A stretch of 64,000 nucleotides of DNA, taken from the NCBI GenBank assembly GCA_964370185.1, contig CAYJIJ010000003.1, positions 4,875-68,874 of the forward strand, written 5' to 3'. Each line of letters starts with the position of its first letter. Positions within the stretch are counted from its first letter, which is position 1. Origin of the DNA: CAYJEQ01 sp964370185 (GTDB taxonomy: Bacteria; Bacillota; Clostridia; Oscillospirales; Ruminococcaceae). Position numbers and translations under genes: made by a program. The notes under the pieces were generated by a model that saw nothing but the letters and a program-made list of their open reading frames with translations, did no database searches and was not told the origin of the DNA. Of this stretch, positions 7,799 to 16,088 are shown one piece after another.

Positions 7799-9184
7799 TT
7801 ATTTAATACCTATTACTTCCGCTTCGCCCTCACGGATTGCATTCATGGGGCCTTTTTGCGCTCCATAAAGAACTCTGTTTGCAATAAAGCATGCGAGTCC
7901 AAACCCTGCTACCACTATACCTACAACTACATAGCCAAACTGCACCGTCATCTGTGGAATTAAGCTGATTAGGAATAGCTCTACAATGGCCTGTACTGTA
8001 TATGCCGAGCCGAAGTCGTCAAGTGTTCCGCTCTTCATTTCAGGGTCAACTATACGAAGAAGTGTAACTCCGATAGCGATAACGCCTGTCATGTAGCCGA
8101 AAACGAAGATGGCACGCTCAAACCAGAAGTTTTTAAAGCCTCTGCGACCTACAAAGAATAGATAGAAAGATGTCCATAAAATTAAGATTGTACAGAGTAG
8201 AAGTATTGGCCATAAGAATTCAATTACAACAGATATTCTGATTGTCGCCACTCCGAATGCCGCTAAGTAGTCTGTTACGGTAGAGCCAATGCGGTCTACT
8301 GTCTTTTTATCCACATATGTGCCATAGCCTATTTTATTTAATATTAGCTGAATGAGTACGCCTGCAATCATGGTAAGGCACATCATAGGAACTTCAATCT
8401 GTGGGAAGTATTGTTTGTACCAGTTGTAAGCACCATAGCCTATACCTGTTGCGGTAAAGATTAAAGCTAAGTGCCACACGAGTGGGTCAATACTCATTGG
8501 GTGGACGGTTTCAGTACCCATTGATACACGCTTGCCCTCGGGTACTAATCCTGTTTTACACTCATCAGGTAAATCTTTAGCACTCGATACAAGTTTAGTA
8601 GCGCCTTTTCTTGTAGCGTAGTTGATATATAGAATACCGAGGAATAATCCTACAAGCAAGCCTATTGTTGCAAAGGTTTGACCTATATATATTGCATCTT
8701 CACGACCAAGTAGGTTATTAAGAGCTCCACCGATAGAAGCTGCATATCCATGTCCGCCTACAAAGCCTGCGGAAAGAAGTAAACAAATCTCAACAAATAC
8801 ATCGGGAAAGAGTATTGTGATTAGAAACCCACCCACTAAAAGCGGGAAGCCAAATCCCATAAGCTCTGCACCCATATTGAGGAAGAATGTGTTACCCACT
8901 TTATTTACAATAGTGCCCACGCTTTCTATCTTGGTTTTTCCAAGGAAAATCCCGGCACATAATACACTGATTAAAACGCCTGCGTATCCGCTTGCCGCAC
9001 TGCTAAAAGGCAGTAGATTTAAAAACTGAGGTCCTAAAAAGAGTCCTGAAAGCCCTGCGATAACCGATGAGGGTATGTAGTAATTTTGCAAAAACTTGAT
9101 TTTACTGCGCAACATCTGAGCGAGAAAAAGCAGTCCTGATATAAGTGAAACATCGACTAATAAAGTATTTACTGTAAATTCCAT
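7799..9184 (-). CDS. Na+/glutamate symporter (GltS-like) family protein
   Basis: Multi-pass membrane protein of 461 residues in the GltS/ESS-type fold. About ten to twelve hydrophobic segments are visible, with the small-residue stretches GFVGGHGYAASIGGALNNL and SVIAGLSGLFLGPQ typical of sodium:glutamate symporters. The start has AGGAGG upstream. It is second in the operon, 59 bases after ridA, which argues that it imports the compound handled by the MttB/PrpD enzymes. Known relatives carry dicarboxylic amino acids; extending that to this substrate is inference. The 274 bases after its stop contain the mttB relic. Confidence 0.85.
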   Translation of the reverse strand: MEFTVNTLLVDVSLISGLLFLAQMLRSKIKFLQNYYIPSSVIAGLSGLFLGPQFLNLLPFSSAASGYAGVLISVLCAGIFLGKTKIESVGTIVNKVGNTFFLNMGAELMGFGFPLLVGGFLITILFPDVFVEICLLLSAGFVGGHGYAASIGGALNNLLGREDAIYIGQTFATIGLLVGLFLGILYINYATRKGATKLVSSAKDLPDECKTGLVPEGKRVSMGTETVHPMSIDPLVWHLALIFTATGIGYGAYNWYKQYFPQIEVPMMCLTMIAGVLIQLILNKIGYGTYVDKKTVDRIGSTVTDYLAAFGVATIRISVVIEFLWPILLLCTILILWTSFYLFFVGRRGFKNFWFERAIFVFGYMTGVIAIGVTLLRIVDPEMKSGTLDDFGSAYTVQAIVELFLISLIPQMTVQFGYVVVGIVVAGFGLACFIANRVLYGAQKGPMNAIREGEAEVIGIK

Positions 9185-9243
9185 AAAATTTTCCTCCTGT
9201 TATTTAATTAGTAAAAATAAAGTGAAAATGTACTTTATATGAT

Positions 9244-9624
9244 TTAAGCCATTGCTATACCGTCCATTTCTATGAGTATATTTCGCAGTCCGCAAGACAC
9301 CGTAGTGCGAACAGGATAGCATTTGGGAATCATTTCTCTGTATACTTTATTCATACCGTCAAAATCGGCTGGGTTAGTCAAATATATATTGACACGTACC
9401 AATCTTTCCAAAGAAGAGCCTGCTGCTTTGAGCACACTTTCTAAATTTAGTATGCACTGCCTTGTCTGCTCCTCTATACCGCCCTCTACAACTTTTCCGG
9501 TTTCAGGGTCATCAGGTCGTTGACCCGACATGAATATCAGCTCACCCACTCTAAGCGCTTGGGAATATGGAGAAGTTGGTGGCGGTGCGTTTTCGGTGCG
9601 GATTTCAATTTTTTCTAAAGGCAT
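9244..9624 (-). CDS. RidA family enamine/imine deaminase
   Basis: RidA/YjgF proteins hydrolyse reactive enamine and imine intermediates to ketones plus ammonia. With the ATG at 9624 (GAGGAGGA upstream) it has 126 residues, the usual size. Expected active-site features are present: R106 in PVRTTV, E119 in IEMDGIA, and the SGQRP loop near residue 35. It is first in the minus-strand operon. Its presence suggests that an imine forms during breakdown of an amine-containing substrate, or that a released amino acid goes through such an intermediate. The farther in-frame start at 9654 lacks a good ribosome site. Confidence 0.9.
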   Translation of the reverse strand: MPLEKIEIRTENAPPPTSPYSQALRVGELIFMSGQRPDDPETGKVVEGGIEEQTRQCILNLESVLKAAGSSLERLVRVNIYLTNPADFDGMNKVYREMIPKCYPVRTTVSCGLRNILIEMDGIAMA

Positions 9625-9709
9625 ATATTTTCCTCCTCGTTTAAATATGGGCACTGTTAAGTTAAAATGGTAAAATTATAAGTTTTCTTAAAAAGCTATT
9701 TTTTTCTCC

Positions 9710-9750
9710 TTTCTTTTACCTCCCCACCGTAGGCAAGGATGTAAAAGAAA
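9710..9750 (-). promoter_or_regulatory. possible leader hairpin of the ridA operon
   Basis: Arms TTTCTTTTAC (9710-9719) and GTAAAAGAAA (9741-9750) pair perfectly, about 90 bases upstream of ridA. The rest of the 503-base region 9625-10127 is very AT-rich; I see no gene in it. The operon promoter is presumably here but was not pinned down. Confidence 0.4.
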
Positions 9751-10127
9751 TATAAAGCTTATTTTCATATTAACTTAACAAATCCTACATATGCTTGATA
9801 TAGAACTTTGTAGCTACTTCAATTCCAAATCTTTAAGTTAATTATCACTTTTTGTTCAATAAATGTATAGTATTTTTCAGATGTTTTTTGTATTTATCAG
9901 TTGTATTAATTCATTTCATTGTGTTTTTGTACCTTTTGCATATATATTGTGATATTAATATGTGCATTTAAACTAAATTAAAGAATGGAAGTGTAATCAA
10001 AAGACTGTTGAGGGAGTCAATGGAGTTTTTAGGCTCTTAATAATAGTTATATCGAAGCCTGTGGCTGAGGAAATATCTGTATTCTTAATAAAAGATGGAA
10101 AGACAGAACAGTTAAAGTGTATAAAAA

Positions 10128-10162
10128 AACAACTCCAAGCCGAAAAACGGCTTGGAGTTGTT
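10128..10162. terminator. strong bidirectional terminator next to tRNA-Arg
   Basis: AACAACTCCAAGCCG (10128-10142), a five-A loop and CGGCTTGGAGTTGTT (10148-10162) form a perfect 15-bp stem with T-runs on both sides. It ends the minus-strand tRNA transcript. Confidence 0.88.
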
Positions 10163-10165
10163 TTT

Positions 10166-10241
10166 TGGCACGCCTGATTGGATTCGAACCAACGACACCC
10201 AGCGTCGGAGGCTGGTGCTCTATCCACTGAGCTACAGGCGC
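10166..10241 (-). tRNA. tRNA-Arg (anticodon CCG)
   Basis: Complete cloverleaf on the minus strand. The acceptor GCGCCTG pairs with CAGGCGT, discriminator G, and CCA is encoded. The D-arm is present, the anticodon stem is CCAGC/GCTGG with loop CTCCGAC (anticodon CCG), and the T-loop is GGTTCGAATCC. It is followed at once by a strong terminator. As its 3' end faces the accessory block, it is a plausible integration target. Confidence 0.95.
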
Positions 10242-10392
10242 ATATATATGAAAGCTATGTTACCACAGCAATCAACTTTTTAATTCAGTAGTCAAATAGT
10301 AGTCATTTCATTTTCCCACTGGCTTTTACTTAAGGCTAAACCCCCATAAATAAAGCCTTTCTCCCACCTAACACCCTCACCTGAGCAGAGTA

Positions 10393-10431
10393 GTCGGAGT
10401 CTGGTGCTCTATCCAGCTGAGCTACAGGCGC
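10393..10431 (-). pseudogene. truncated tRNA-Arg copy (5' half)
   Basis: The minus strand reads GCGCCTGTAGCTCAG, a D-arm, CCAGA and the CTCCGAC anticodon loop, nearly matching the intact tRNA-Arg 150 bases away. It then departs into unrelated sequence with no matching anticodon 3' strand and no T-arm. It is a remnant of a duplicated or recombined tRNA gene, not a functional tRNA. Confidence 0.8.
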
Positions 10432-10506
10432 AAATATATATGAAAACCGCATTTAAAAGAAACTTTACAAGAAAAGCATTAGAAATTAATTTGAAGTGCT
10501 AAGACA

Positions 10507-10677
10507 TTAGCGCTTGGCAGAATTTTTGCCGCCTTGATGTTTTGCATTGTTTGGATTTAATTGGTTGCTTCTATTGTCATTTGCTGATTTATTTGCGTTA
10601 TTGTTGGAATTGTTCTGATTAGCATAATCATTGCGTTGCTCTTTTGTATGCGTATCTGAAGATACATTTTTATTCAT
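10507..10677 (-). CDS. small Asn-rich hydrophilic protein
   Basis: Codes for 56 residues preceded by a strong AAGGAGGG site. The protein is Asn- and Gln-rich without Cys, Trp or hydrophobic stretches (MNKNVSSDTHTK start, QGGKNSAKR end). Composition and size resemble small acid-soluble spore-type proteins, but I cannot assign it to a named family. It is monocistronic, between the tRNA remnant and the ferredoxin. The gaps on either side hold no other gene that I can see. Confidence 0.65.
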   Translation of the reverse strand: MNKNVSSDTHTKEQRNDYANQNNSNNNANKSANDNRSNQLNPNNAKHQGGKNSAKR

Positions 10678-10858
10678 ATCTTACCCTCCTTTCTACACTT
10701 TATATTAGTGTGTATCAGTTTGTTTTTTGCAATACTTGTCTTGTAAAATCTCTTTTAATGCGGTAATCAACCTTTAAATTTTTGGCGGTAAAATAATATC
10801 CATTACATTTCTCAACAAATATTTCCATAGCGCCAAACCCTACACAAACCATAAGGAA

Positions 10859-10884
10859 AAGCACAGGAGAGTATTCCCGTGCTT
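10859..10884 (-). terminator. terminator after ferredoxin
   Basis: AAGCACAGGA (10859-10868) pairs with TCCCGTGCTT (10875-10884) with one G-U pair, followed on the minus strand by a short T-rich run. It lies 33 bases after the ferredoxin stop. Confidence 0.6.
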
Positions 10885-10916
10885 GACCACTGATTTAATG
10901 AAAAGTATTCCTGCAA

Positions 10917-11087
10917 TTACTCAGCAGAAATTGCTTCAACAGGACATGTGCCTGCGCAAGCGCCACAATCGATACATGTAGCGGCATCTACAACATAAGT
11001 GCTATCACCAGCAGAAATAGCGCTTACTGGACATTCACCTTCGCATGCGCCACAGCTGATGCAAGCATCGCTAATAACATAAGCCAT
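10917..11087 (-). CDS. 2[4Fe-4S] ferredoxin
   Basis: Small soluble electron carrier of 56 residues, the size of clostridial ferredoxins. Two CxxCxxCxxxCP cluster motifs are visible, CISCGACEGECP and CIDCGACAGTCP, each expected to bind one [4Fe-4S] cluster in the usual swapped arrangement. The ATG follows AAGGAGGTG. It is transcribed alone with its own terminator. It is a marker of low-potential anaerobic metabolism. No neighbour is an obvious dedicated partner. Confidence 0.96.
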   Translation of the reverse strand: MAYVISDACISCGACEGECPVSAISAGDSTYVVDAATCIDCGACAGTCPVEAISAE

Positions 11088-11138
11088 TCGGATACACCTC
11101 CTTATAGTAGTCTAAATACATAAATAATCAAAACTATT

Positions 11139-11219
11139 TTTTATATTCACTACCTATTATGGGTAGTGAATATAAAATTAATTTTTGCTTTAAGCGATTT
11201 ATTCACTTAAATAAATCGC
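11139..11219. terminator. two hairpins between ricT and ferredoxin
   Basis: Stem 1 spans 11139-11154 with 11162-11177 (arms read TATTCACTACC and GGTAGTGAATA). Stem 2 is GCGATTTATT (11194-11203) with AATAAATCGC (11210-11219). They lie downstream of the ricT operon and upstream of the ferredoxin; stem 2 is the likelier ricT terminator. Confidence 0.6.
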
Positions 11220-11308
11220 AGAATATAGCTTTGATTATGTTTGTAGTCTTATTTTACCACAGCAATGGGAAAAATCAAGTGGAATATGAAAATATTAACA
11301 TATTAACA

Positions 11309-12172
11309 TTACTCCAGATTTTTAAGCTCTTTAAGCTCTTTATCGCTGAGTTTTAGTGAGCCGTCTTTAATAAGTTTAACCTCGGATTTGTTAAATATTC
11401 TAAGACCGCTTTCAGGGCTCTTTATTAGTCTAATTTTGAGCATGCCAGTAAGAAGATTTACATCCTCTACATTTCCTTTGCCCTCTGGTGTATTTACAAA
11501 GGCGCCGACTTTTGGGGTGTGCTTTAATAAATCTTCGTATGCGTCCTGCTCGTATTTTAAACAGCACATAAGCCTACCACAAGTGCCTGAAATTTTAGTG
11601 GGGTTAAGGGAAAGCCCCTGTTCTTTTGCCATTTTAATAGAAACAGGCTGAAATTCTCCCAAAAATGTGGAGCAACAAAAAGGTTTGCCACAAACACCGA
11701 GTCCACCAAGCATTTTTGCCTCGTCACGAACACCTATCTGACGAAGCTCAATTCTAATTCTAAACACCGACGCAAGGTCTTTTACAAGTTCTCTAAAATC
11801 CACCCTGCCATCTGCGGTAAAGTAAAACAATACCTTGCTGCCATCAAATGTGTATTCAACATCGACAAGCTTCATATCCATGCGGTGTTGCTTAATTTTT
11901 TGCTGGCATACTTCTGCCGCTTCTTTTTCTTTTACTTTATTTTTTTCAAGTTGAATTAAATCTTCTTTGGTGGCTATGCGAATAACCTTTTTAAGAGGCT
12001 TAACAATGTTCTCATCATCTACTTCTCTATTAGTTATAGCCACTTCGCCGCATTCGATACAACGGGAGGTTTCCACCACAACATTTGTACCGATTGGTAT
12101 ATTTTTACCATCTGGCGAAAAATAATAAATTTTTCCAACCTTTTTAAATCTTACTCCAATTACCTCTGCCAA
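11309..12172 (-). CDS. ricT: PSP1-domain protein RicT (YaaT)
   Basis: RicT works with RicA and RicF as an iron-sulfur complex that helps RNase Y mature transcripts, and in spore formers it affects phosphorelay and biofilm control. The 287-residue protein has the PSP1 domain and the conserved Cys set: C161, C166 and C167 (CGKPFCC), then C198, C203 and C204 (CGRLMCC), which fit cluster binding. The gene order darA-holB-ricT is the classic Firmicutes arrangement. It starts 12 bases after the holB stop. Confidence 0.94.
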   Translation of the reverse strand: MAEVIGVRFKKVGKIYYFSPDGKNIPIGTNVVVETSRCIECGEVAITNREVDDENIVKPLKKVIRIATKEDLIQLEKNKVKEKEAAEVCQQKIKQHRMDMKLVDVEYTFDGSKVLFYFTADGRVDFRELVKDLASVFRIRIELRQIGVRDEAKMLGGLGVCGKPFCCSTFLGEFQPVSIKMAKEQGLSLNPTKISGTCGRLMCCLKYEQDAYEDLLKHTPKVGAFVNTPEGKGNVEDVNLLTGMLKIRLIKSPESGLRIFNKSEVKLIKDGSLKLSDKELKELKNLE

Positions 12173-12184
12173 AGCATACCTCCG

Positions 12185-13132
12185 TTAGTTTATATGTTTA
12201 AATATTCGTGCAGTTATAGAAGCTGCAAGTAAATTTGCGTTCAGATTAAAGAAATTTTCGCTGAGTCCTGCGTCTATTATATCAGCAATTTGCACCGCCT
12301 GCAATGGTGTAATGCGGTTTCTTTCGGAATTTAAGTCGGTTTTAGAAGCATTTTTAATAATTATTTCCTTTAATGCAGTAAAAACAAGCTCAAACTGCTT
12401 GTCCTTGCAAATTTTATAGGCAAATTTATTAAAGCTGTACTCATCGCCCTTTTGTATGCAGTCGTATAGATTATCAGCAAGCTGTATGTGCGCAGCTGCT
12501 CCCGAAATAAGCTCCTTAGCCCTGCCAAGATTGCCAAAAGCAAGTTTTACTGCATTTATTCGCTCGGCTTCTGGGAGGTTAGGATAATGTGCTAAAAGTG
12601 CTTTTTCAAGCTCTACTTCGGACAAAGGCTGAAGCCGTATAGAAATTACCCTCGAAATGATGGTTTTAATCAGTTTATTTTGATTTTCACAAACAAGTAT
12701 AAATACAGCCGAGGCGGGGGGCTCTTCAATAAATTTGAGCATGGCATTTTGTGAAAGCTCACTCACCCCATCCGCATTTAGAAGTATATATACTTTGCGC
12801 TTTCCCTCGTTTGGAAGCAGATGCACATCGGTGGCAATAGCTCTTACACCATCTATCTGATATTCTTTTTTAGGATCGTTTTTACCCAAAATCCTTACAT
12901 CAGGGTGAATGCCTCTTAAAATTTTATCGCACACCACACATTCACCACAGGGGGGAATGCTCTCACACATTGCAGTGCAAGCGGCATAAAGTGCAAAATC
13001 TTCGCCACCCATGCCATGGGGTGCAGTTATTAGCAGTGCATGGGGAAATCGCCCGCCGTCACAAAGGGCGGCGAGCGTATTTATTTGATTATTATTAAAA
13101 GGGGTATTAATCTTATCTAAAATAGAGGGCAT
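12185..13132 (-). CDS. holB: DNA polymerase III delta' subunit
   Basis: Clamp-loader subunit of the replicative polymerase, AAA+ fold, 315 residues. The N-terminal P-loop position reads APHGMGGED without the GKS/T, as expected for delta', which does not hydrolyse ATP. The zinc module has CGECVVC near residue 62-68. NAMLKFIEEPP and the sensor-like SRV segment are typical. It sits two bases after darA and twelve before ricT, a conserved operon. Confidence 0.94.
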   Translation of the reverse strand: MPSILDKINTPFNNNQINTLAALCDGGRFPHALLITAPHGMGGEDFALYAACTAMCESIPPCGECVVCDKILRGIHPDVRILGKNDPKKEYQIDGVRAIATDVHLLPNEGKRKVYILLNADGVSELSQNAMLKFIEEPPASAVFILVCENQNKLIKTIISRVISIRLQPLSEVELEKALLAHYPNLPEAERINAVKLAFGNLGRAKELISGAAAHIQLADNLYDCIQKGDEYSFNKFAYKICKDKQFELVFTALKEIIIKNASKTDLNSERNRITPLQAVQIADIIDAGLSENFFNLNANLLAASITARIFKHIN

Positions 13133-13134
13133 TT

Positions 13135-13458
13135 TTATACCTTTTCGAAACGCTCAACATTTGTAACGAATATTGTAGCTCCGCCCACGGGAACTTCCAC
13201 AGGGAAAGAAGAATACATTCCCACACCATATGCGGAGGTGGAGGGTACAACCTGTGTGCGTTTTTTGCTGTGCGCAGAAATAGTTTCTATAACTTCATCC
13301 ACTTTGTCATCATCTGTACCAATGATGAATGTGGTATTACCTGACATGAGAAAACCACCCGTAGTAGCAAGTTTTGTCACTGAAAATTTTGCCTTTGTAA
13401 GTGCACTTTGAACTTTTGCGCTGTCATCATTTGAAACGATTGCAAATAATAATTTCAT
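13135..13458 (-). CDS. darA: cyclic di-AMP receptor DarA (PII-like)
   Basis: 107-residue PII-like signalling protein (YaaQ/PstA) that binds cyclic di-AMP as a trimer. Conserved family stretches are MKLLFAIVSNDDS, LATTGGFLMSGNTT and the C-terminal PVGGATIFV. It heads the darA-holB-ricT operon, downstream of the YaaO-like decarboxylase, the same arrangement as in Bacillus. Its role is expected in osmolyte and potassium signalling. Confidence 0.94.
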   Translation of the reverse strand: MKLLFAIVSNDDSAKVQSALTKAKFSVTKLATTGGFLMSGNTTFIIGTDDDKVDEVIETISAHSKKRTQVVPSTSAYGVGMYSSFPVEVPVGGATIFVTNVERFEKV

Positions 13459-13573
13459 TATAACGCCTCCTTATTAAGTGGGATTTAGAGTAAAAATAAC
13501 CTTTACTTCATAGCCATTAAAAGCATCTTTTTTGCATTTCTTAGATTACTTTTCATTTCACATGAGTAAGGCT

Positions 13574-13605
13574 TTATCACTCGGGTAAATACCTAAGTGT
13601 GATAA
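13574..13605 (-). terminator. hairpin after the YaaO-like gene
   Basis: TTATCAC (13574-13580) pairs with GTGATAA (13599-13605) just downstream of the decarboxylase stop on the minus strand. Moderate strength. Confidence 0.45.
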
Positions 13606-13614
13606 TTTATTTTA

Positions 13615-14943
13615 TTATAGCACAAAAATATTAGAAATGCCATATTTTTTCAGTGAAATTTTTACTTTTTCATCAATTTTTTCTCCAGGTACGGTTATGG
13701 GAATTCCAGGTGGGCATCTGCTCACAAGCTCAGCGGCAACTTCTCCCACAGCGCTCTCCACTGAAATACTTCTTTTAGCGGAGAAGATAGCTTTTTGTAT
13801 GCTCATAACCCTTTCGCCTGCGTGGGGCAGGGCTTCTTCTAAAATAACCAAATTTGATTTTCTTTTAATTTCGCTTAGCATCTTTTCCACTGCATAGAGC
13901 TCTTCAGGTTTATTCTTAGCCGAGGGTAGGAGCACACAGTAATTATCACTGATATACTCATGCTCTATATTATACTCTGAAAGCAGTGCTAAAAATTCCT
14001 CTTTTCTATATCCAAGACCACAAAATCCAAGCGCAAGACGGGTGGGGTCGCACACACCCTCAGGAAGAAAAAATCCCCTATCATTGGCGAGTTTTTTCAT
14101 ATTGCCAACGAATTCTATGGTTTCCCAAATGTCTTTTACCGCATTATCATTTATATACTGCAAATTTAAATCGACCGATAGCATTATTAAATAACTTGGA
14201 CTTGTAGAGCCGAAAATACTCATGGCAGATTTAGCGCAATCAAGATATTTTTCATTGCCTATATGCAAAAGCGCACCACCTGTGAGCACTGGCATGGTTT
14301 TGTGCAATGAGTCACAGCAGATATCCGCTCCAAGGCTCATCGGGTGCAGGCTTTGGGGCAGAAAATTCAGATGGCTTCCATGGGCATTATCCACTATCAG
14401 TGGCACATCATATTCGGTGCAGACTTCTTTAATTCCCCTAATATCGCTTATCACACCAAAATAATCGGGACTTGTTATATATACAGCGGAGGCATTTGGG
14501 CAGCTCTTTAAAGCCGTTCTTATATCGTCGGGGGAAATTCTACCGCACAGTCCCTTTCCTGCATCGCTCTTAGGATACACCCAAAATGGAGTAAGCCCTA
14601 AAAGTCCCATGGCGTTCACCGCAGATATATGTATATTCCTACCACAAACTATACTGCCATTTTCCTTGGCAACCATTGCAAGCATAGCCTGTATGCAAAG
14701 AGTGCTACCCCCTGCTGAAATACAGCTTTTTTTACTGCCATATATCTCAGAATAGAGCTCCTCACATTCCTTTATGGCGCCATCACATTCATAAAGGCTG
14801 TCCGCACCACGAACTTCCGTTATGTCGTACTTTGCGGCGTCACTTAAAAAGTCGGGGAGCATACCTTTGTGCCCCGGCATATGCATACGGGAATAGTTTT
14901 TGTCCAAATATTCTGAAACAGCTTTGTAAAGCGGTGTTTGCAT
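13615..14943 (-). CDS. Orn/Lys/Arg decarboxylase family protein (YaaO-like)
   Basis: PLP-dependent fold-type I decarboxylase or aminotransferase-like protein of 442 residues. The N-terminus carries HMPGHKG. D185 (VDNAHGSH) should contact the PLP ring nitrogen and K215 (DSLHKT) should form the Schiff base. The C-terminal domain has CPPGIPITVPGE. The ATG at 14943 with GGGAG upstream is preferred over a TTG at 15000 that has no ribosome site. Next to darA it corresponds to Bacillus yaaO, whose role is unproven. A paralogue in the polyamine cluster (58773-60245) is the likelier biosynthetic arginine decarboxylase. Confidence 0.88.
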   Translation of the reverse strand: MQTPLYKAVSEYLDKNYSRMHMPGHKGMLPDFLSDAAKYDITEVRGADSLYECDGAIKECEELYSEIYGSKKSCISAGGSTLCIQAMLAMVAKENGSIVCGRNIHISAVNAMGLLGLTPFWVYPKSDAGKGLCGRISPDDIRTALKSCPNASAVYITSPDYFGVISDIRGIKEVCTEYDVPLIVDNAHGSHLNFLPQSLHPMSLGADICCDSLHKTMPVLTGGALLHIGNEKYLDCAKSAMSIFGSTSPSYLIMLSVDLNLQYINDNAVKDIWETIEFVGNMKKLANDRGFFLPEGVCDPTRLALGFCGLGYRKEEFLALLSEYNIEHEYISDNYCVLLPSAKNKPEELYAVEKMLSEIKRKSNLVILEEALPHAGERVMSIQKAIFSAKRSISVESAVGEVAAELVSRCPPGIPITVPGEKIDEKVKISLKKYGISNIFVL

Positions 14944-15118
14944 GGCAATCATCTCCCAATTCAGTGTTGTAAAGGCATTTGTTTTTCGGATATAATCCAA
15001 ATATAAATTTATCCATTCAGTGCTTTCTTATATATGCTTTTTCTAAAAGTGAGCTTTGTGCACAAATACTTAAATCAGCAAGCCTACATAAAATTATTTT
15101 AACACACAAAGTCATGGA

Positions 15119-15148
15119 TTGACAAGCTTGCACCGTTGCGGTTATACT
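15119..15148 (+). promoter_or_regulatory. sigma-A promoter of the QueG-like gene
   Basis: TTGACA (15119-15124), an 18-base spacer and TATACT (15143-15148). The expected transcript start leaves a leader of about 20-25 bases before GAGGGAGG. Confidence 0.75.
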
Positions 15149-15177
15149 GAATTGTAAAAAAAATTGCACCGAGGGAG

Positions 15178-16014
15178 GTGGCGCAACTGCAAGGGATAAG
15201 AGAGCTTTTTTTAAAGCAATCTGTTGAATATGTTGGGGTATGTCTTTTAGAGGAAATACAGCCACTGATAAAATGCCGTGCAATAAGCAGACTGCCCAAG
15301 GAAGCACATAGCGTAATCACTGCACTTTTCCCCTATTACACGGGCAGTTATCCCGAAAAAAATATATCGAGGTATACACTGGGGAAAGATTATCATAATA
15401 TAGTGAGCGATATACTAAAAGAAATATCGGCAAGCCTTAAACTGAAATACCCCCAAAACGATTTCCAGCCTTTTTGCGACATTTCACCGATAAACGAAGT
15501 GCTCGCCGCTCAAAAAAGCGGACTTGGCGTCGTGGGGAGAAATAATCAGCTTATAAATGAAAAATACGGCTCATATGTCTTTGTTGGGTGCATAGTAACT
15601 GATTTAAAGCTTAATCCTACCGCACCTAAAGAGGGAAGTTGCCTAAACTGCGCACTCTGCATAAAGCATTGCCCAACAAAGGCTTTAGGGCAAAATTTTT
15701 GCAAGGATATATGCCTTTCACACATCACACAAAAAAAGGGTGAGCTCACAGAAACCGAAGCGGAGCTTGTGAAAAAAGGTGGGCTTATTTGGGGGTGCGA
15801 TGTCTGTACGGACATATGCCCGATGAATAAAAATCCGATAATCACACCGATAAATAGATTTAAAGAGAATATAATTCCCATAATAAATGAGGATAATATA
15901 TCGGAGGCAATATCCGAAAAAGCACTCGGTTATCGTGGGAGAGCAGTTTTAGAGCGCAATATGCAGATAGTTGCAAAAGTGCCAACGGATGCCAAAAATT
16001 TTACCAATCGTTGA
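15178..16014 (+). CDS. short QueG-like (epoxyqueuosine reductase family) iron-sulfur protein
   Basis: Contains the DUF1730-type cobalamin-binding domain followed by a double [4Fe-4S] module, as in QueG, which converts epoxyqueuosine to queuosine in tRNA. D101 in CDISPINE matches the catalytic Asp region, and GLGVVGRNN is the usual neighbouring loop. Cluster Cys are 155, 158, 161, 165 and 207, 210, 214. The protein ends at 278 residues and lacks the C-terminal HEAT-like part of standard QueG (about 380), so a different substrate is possible. Start choice is uncertain: GTG 15178 overlaps the Shine-Dalgarno site, while a CTG at 15187 has ideal spacing. Confidence 0.8.
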   Translation: MAQLQGIRELFLKQSVEYVGVCLLEEIQPLIKCRAISRLPKEAHSVITALFPYYTGSYPEKNISRYTLGKDYHNIVSDILKEISASLKLKYPQNDFQPFCDISPINEVLAAQKSGLGVVGRNNQLINEKYGSYVFVGCIVTDLKLNPTAPKEGSCLNCALCIKHCPTKALGQNFCKDICLSHITQKKGELTETEAELVKKGGLIWGCDVCTDICPMNKNPIITPINRFKENIIPIINEDNISEAISEKALGYRGRAVLERNMQIVAKVPTDAKNFTNR

Positions 16015-16088
16015 TTTTTCCATATTTTTCACTGCCTGTGGCGGAGGGGAAATGGAGTAAAATTATATTAAGCCATTTACTTTGGATA

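Noticed and set aside
1147..9624. Classical trimethylamine or betaine demethylation operon
   Set aside because: The two PrpD proteins, RidA and a GltS-like transporter instead of a betaine transporter do not fit the known operons.
9997..10227. Open frame across the tRNA-Arg gene
   Set aside because: It crosses the tRNA and its terminator and has no family resemblance.
10393..10431. A second functional tRNA-Arg
   Set aside because: There is no 3' anticodon strand, T-arm or acceptor 3' strand.
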